Shown here: one piece after another, positions 6,403 to 7,398 of the stretch
Position numbering within the stretch: the first letter of the stretch is position 1
How the letters are laid out: every line of letters starts with the position of its first letter
Assembly (NCBI GenBank): GCA_020053615.1
Contig: JAGVMW010000175.1
Location: 1-7,398, forward strand
Source of the DNA: an archaeon
GTDB lineage: Archaea; Nanobdellota; Nanobdellia; Woesearchaeales; GW2011-AR9
DNA: 7,398 bases
Direction of reading: 5' to 3'
Translations under genes and position numbers: made by a program
The notes under the pieces: model-generated
What the model was told of the DNA's origin: nothing
The model's database searches: none
What the model saw: only the letters and a program-made list of their open reading frames with translations

Positions 6403-6417
6403 ATGCTAAACAAATAC
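6403..6417 (-). terminator. Copy 3 of the shared 3'-end motif, after the DUF1385 gene
   Basis: On the minus strand GTATTTGTTTAGCAT starts 14 bases past the stop codon at 6433-6431. Further along the minus strand, TTGCTAGTC (6390-6382) follows, as it does after copy 1 (51-43), so the shared unit is longer than 13 bases though its inner spacing varies. Confidence 0.5.
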
Positions 6418-6430
6418 ATTATTTGTAATG

Positions 6431-7255
6431 TTATTTCACCACTCCTTTCAATGCCGCAATTCCTACTTCTAATTGCTTCGCACTGGGCTCTTTGGTGGTT
6501 ATCCTCTGCAGCCATAATCCCGGAGCGATTAGAATCCGGATTAAGAAATTCTGATTAAATCGCGCGCTTAGTTTTACTAATTCGTATCCAATGCCTGCTA
6601 ATATCGGCAGCAATAATATTCTTCCAAATAACTTAACATACCAATCTCCGCTGATGAACGAGAACACAATGATAGACAATAATAGTACCATGAATAAAAA
6701 TGAAGTGCCGCATCTGGGATGAAATCGCGAATATTTTTTGACGTTAGCTACAGTTAATTCTTTTCCAGCTTCATAACAAGCGATAGCTTTATGCTCTGCT
6801 CCGTGGTATTGGAAGATTCTACGCACTTCGCTTAGAAGAGAGATTAATCCTAAATATCCCAGAAACAATACTACTCGAAATAATCCATCTAAGATATCAA
6901 ACCATATTCCTTCTGATTGAATAAATCGAGCAGTAAAGAACGGCAGGGCAATGAAGAATAATACTACAAACAGGAATGATAAAGCGATGGTTCCGATAAT
7001 CTCAGTTGTGGTGAGTTTTTCTTCAGTTCCTAGATTTTGGTTGGAGCTCCAGATTAAAGCTCGGATGCCATCGTAAAGAGAGTATCCTAATCCTACGATT
7101 CCACGGATGAAGAAAAAGTTGAAGTATTTGGGATAAGAGGTGCTTTTTTCTTGTTTTATTTTTATCTTGCCATTGGGAAGGCGCACGGCTACAGCATAAC
7201 GCTGTTTGTTGCGCATCATTACACCTTCTATTACCGCTTGGCCGCCAATTTGCAT
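6431..7255 (-). CDS. DUF1385 family membrane protein (YqhQ-like)
   Basis: 274 residues, close to the family's usual length. The N-terminus IGGQAVIEGVMMR (3-15) is the family signature. Other conserved blocks are FIRGIVGL (49-56), YHGAEHKAIACYEAG (150-164), SRFHPRCGTSF (176-186), RILLLPILAGIGYEL (212-226) and the tail APGLWLQRITTKEP (244-257). Hydrophobic segments at about 87-107, 121-141, 185-202 and perhaps 210-229 make it a multi-pass membrane protein. The His/Glu/Cys set in HGAEHK and HPRCG has led to the label 'metal-dependent enzyme', but I know of no firm activity. The start is fixed by the N-terminal motif and by a TATA box 26 bases upstream. The gene converges on the PIN-PhoH gene and stands alone on its strand. 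The family is mostly bacterial, so transfer into this lineage is possible. Confidence 0.88.
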   Translation of the reverse strand: MQIGGQAVIEGVMMRNKQRYAVAVRLPNGKIKIKQEKSTSYPKYFNFFFIRGIVGLGYSLYDGIRALIWSSNQNLGTEEKLTTTEIIGTIALSFLFVVLFFIALPFFTARFIQSEGIWFDILDGLFRVVLFLGYLGLISLLSEVRRIFQYHGAEHKAIACYEAGKELTVANVKKYSRFHPRCGTSFLFMVLLLSIIVFSFISGDWYVKLFGRILLLPILAGIGYELVKLSARFNQNFLIRILIAPGLWLQRITTKEPSAKQLEVGIAALKGVVK

Positions 7256-7277
7256 AGTTATTGAATTTATATACTAG

Positions 7278-7285
7278 AATATAAA
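7278..7285 (-). promoter_or_regulatory. TATA box of the DUF1385 gene, predicting a leaderless mRNA
   Basis: The minus strand reads TTTATATT, centred about 26 bases before the ATG at 7255, so the mRNA should begin at the start codon; no SD is seen. A second AT-rich box, TATATAAA at 7273-7266, lies too close: it would start transcription inside the conserved N-terminal signature. Confidence 0.55.
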
Positions 7286-7288
7286 GGT

Positions 7289-7395
7289 AACTGTTGTGGG
7301 GCACAGTTCGAAAAGTGAGTGATAGCACCATTATCACCACTGCCCAGAAAAATCGAGAGTGATTTTCTGGGCTGAGATGCGATAGTTGCATCTCA
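7289..7395. other. Run of four hairpins at the right edge
   Basis: Four inverted repeats follow closely. AACTGT/ACAGTT (7289-7294/7303-7308). GTGATA/TATCAC (7319-7324/7332-7337). GCCCAGAAAA/TTTTCTGGGC (7342-7351/7363-7372, ten perfect pairs plus two after a bulge). TGAGATGC/GCATCTCA (7373-7380/7388-7395, loop GATAGTT). No gene is visible. The density of pairing suggests a structured RNA, or terminator, tied to a gene beyond the window edge. The direction of transcription is unknown. Confidence 0.5.
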
Positions 7396-7398
7396 TTA

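Larger units (their letters stand above)
6199..6417. repeat. 219-base inverted-repeat element with four-way folding potential (possible structured ncRNA or two-way terminator)
   Basis: The ends form a long imperfect stem: 6199-6213 with 6403-6417 (15 perfect pairs); TAAATTCGACT (6214-6224) with AGTCGAGTTTA (one G-T pair, after a two-base bulge); then GTCTC-x-TAAT with its partner near 6375-6384. Inside lie three branches. Branch I is TGTGAG/CTCACA (6237-6242/6247-6252). Branch II pairs 6255-6263 with 6336-6344 (9 pairs), topped by AGAGTCGCA/TGCGACTCT (6280-6288/6310-6318) and CTCC/GGAG. Branch III pairs 6349-6359 with 6366-6376 (11 pairs, loop GAAGTT). The pairing is read directly from the sequence. 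No reading frame of note fills it. It fills nearly all of the gap between two converging genes, so it can act as a terminator for both. Whether it is also an RNA gene or a small mobile repeat is open. Confidence 0.65.

Noticed and set aside
7306..7312. GTTCGAA, resembling a tRNA T-loop
   Set aside because: The flanking bases do not form a T-stem, and no acceptor, D or anticodon arm fits around it.
7023..7391. Minus-strand open frame of 122 codons overlapping the DUF1385 start and the hairpin run
   Set aside because: It crosses the DUF1385 N-terminus in another frame, runs through the hairpin cluster, and its product has no recognisable features.
1..7398. CRISPR array, insertion sequence, rRNA or tRNA gene
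   Set aside because: No regularly spaced repeats, transposase motifs or rRNA/tRNA signatures were found on either strand.

Overview
The window is AT-rich and looks archaeal. Three genes have TATA-like boxes centred about 26 bases before their start codons, which predicts leaderless mRNAs. The one clear Shine-Dalgarno site (GAGGTGAT) fits the usual archaeal anti-SD. The SMC-type ATPase has the form of an archaeal Rad50 with a CPMC zinc hook. A DUF1385 membrane protein and a PIN-PhoH ATPase, both more familiar from bacteria, are also present. My inference, not a proof, is a DPANN-type archaeon (Woesearchaeota/Pacearchaeota-like).

Layout. Bases 1-110 are non-coding and hold a repeated 3'-end motif. 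Bases 111-1582 are a minus-strand two-gene operon: a tandem two-domain thymidine kinase, then a small gamma-glutamylcyclotransferase-fold protein that overlaps it by 7 bases. Bases 1583-1701 are a divergent promoter region. Bases 1702-6176 are a plus-strand cluster: a Rad50/SbcC-like zinc-hook ATPase, an unrecognised 179-residue protein with its own promoter, and a PIN-PhoH ATPase 29 bases further on. Bases 6177-6430, between converging genes, hold a 219-base palindromic multi-branched structure. Bases 6431-7255 (minus) encode the DUF1385 membrane protein. Bases 7256-7398 hold its promoter and a run of hairpins that reaches the window edge.

How the genes fit together. Thymidine kinase suggests nucleoside salvage. 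Rad50 suggests DNA-end processing. PIN-PhoH suggests an RNA-directed nuclease-helicase. No Mre11, HerA or NurA gene is visible, so the Rad50 is either served from elsewhere in the genome or works in another setting.

The points most worth a second look are the tandem thymidine kinase with a dead N-terminal domain, the 219-base fold between the converging genes, and the motif GTATTTGTTTAGC. That motif lies 10-22 bases after the stop codon of all three transcription units with an open 3' end, each time in the direction of transcription.
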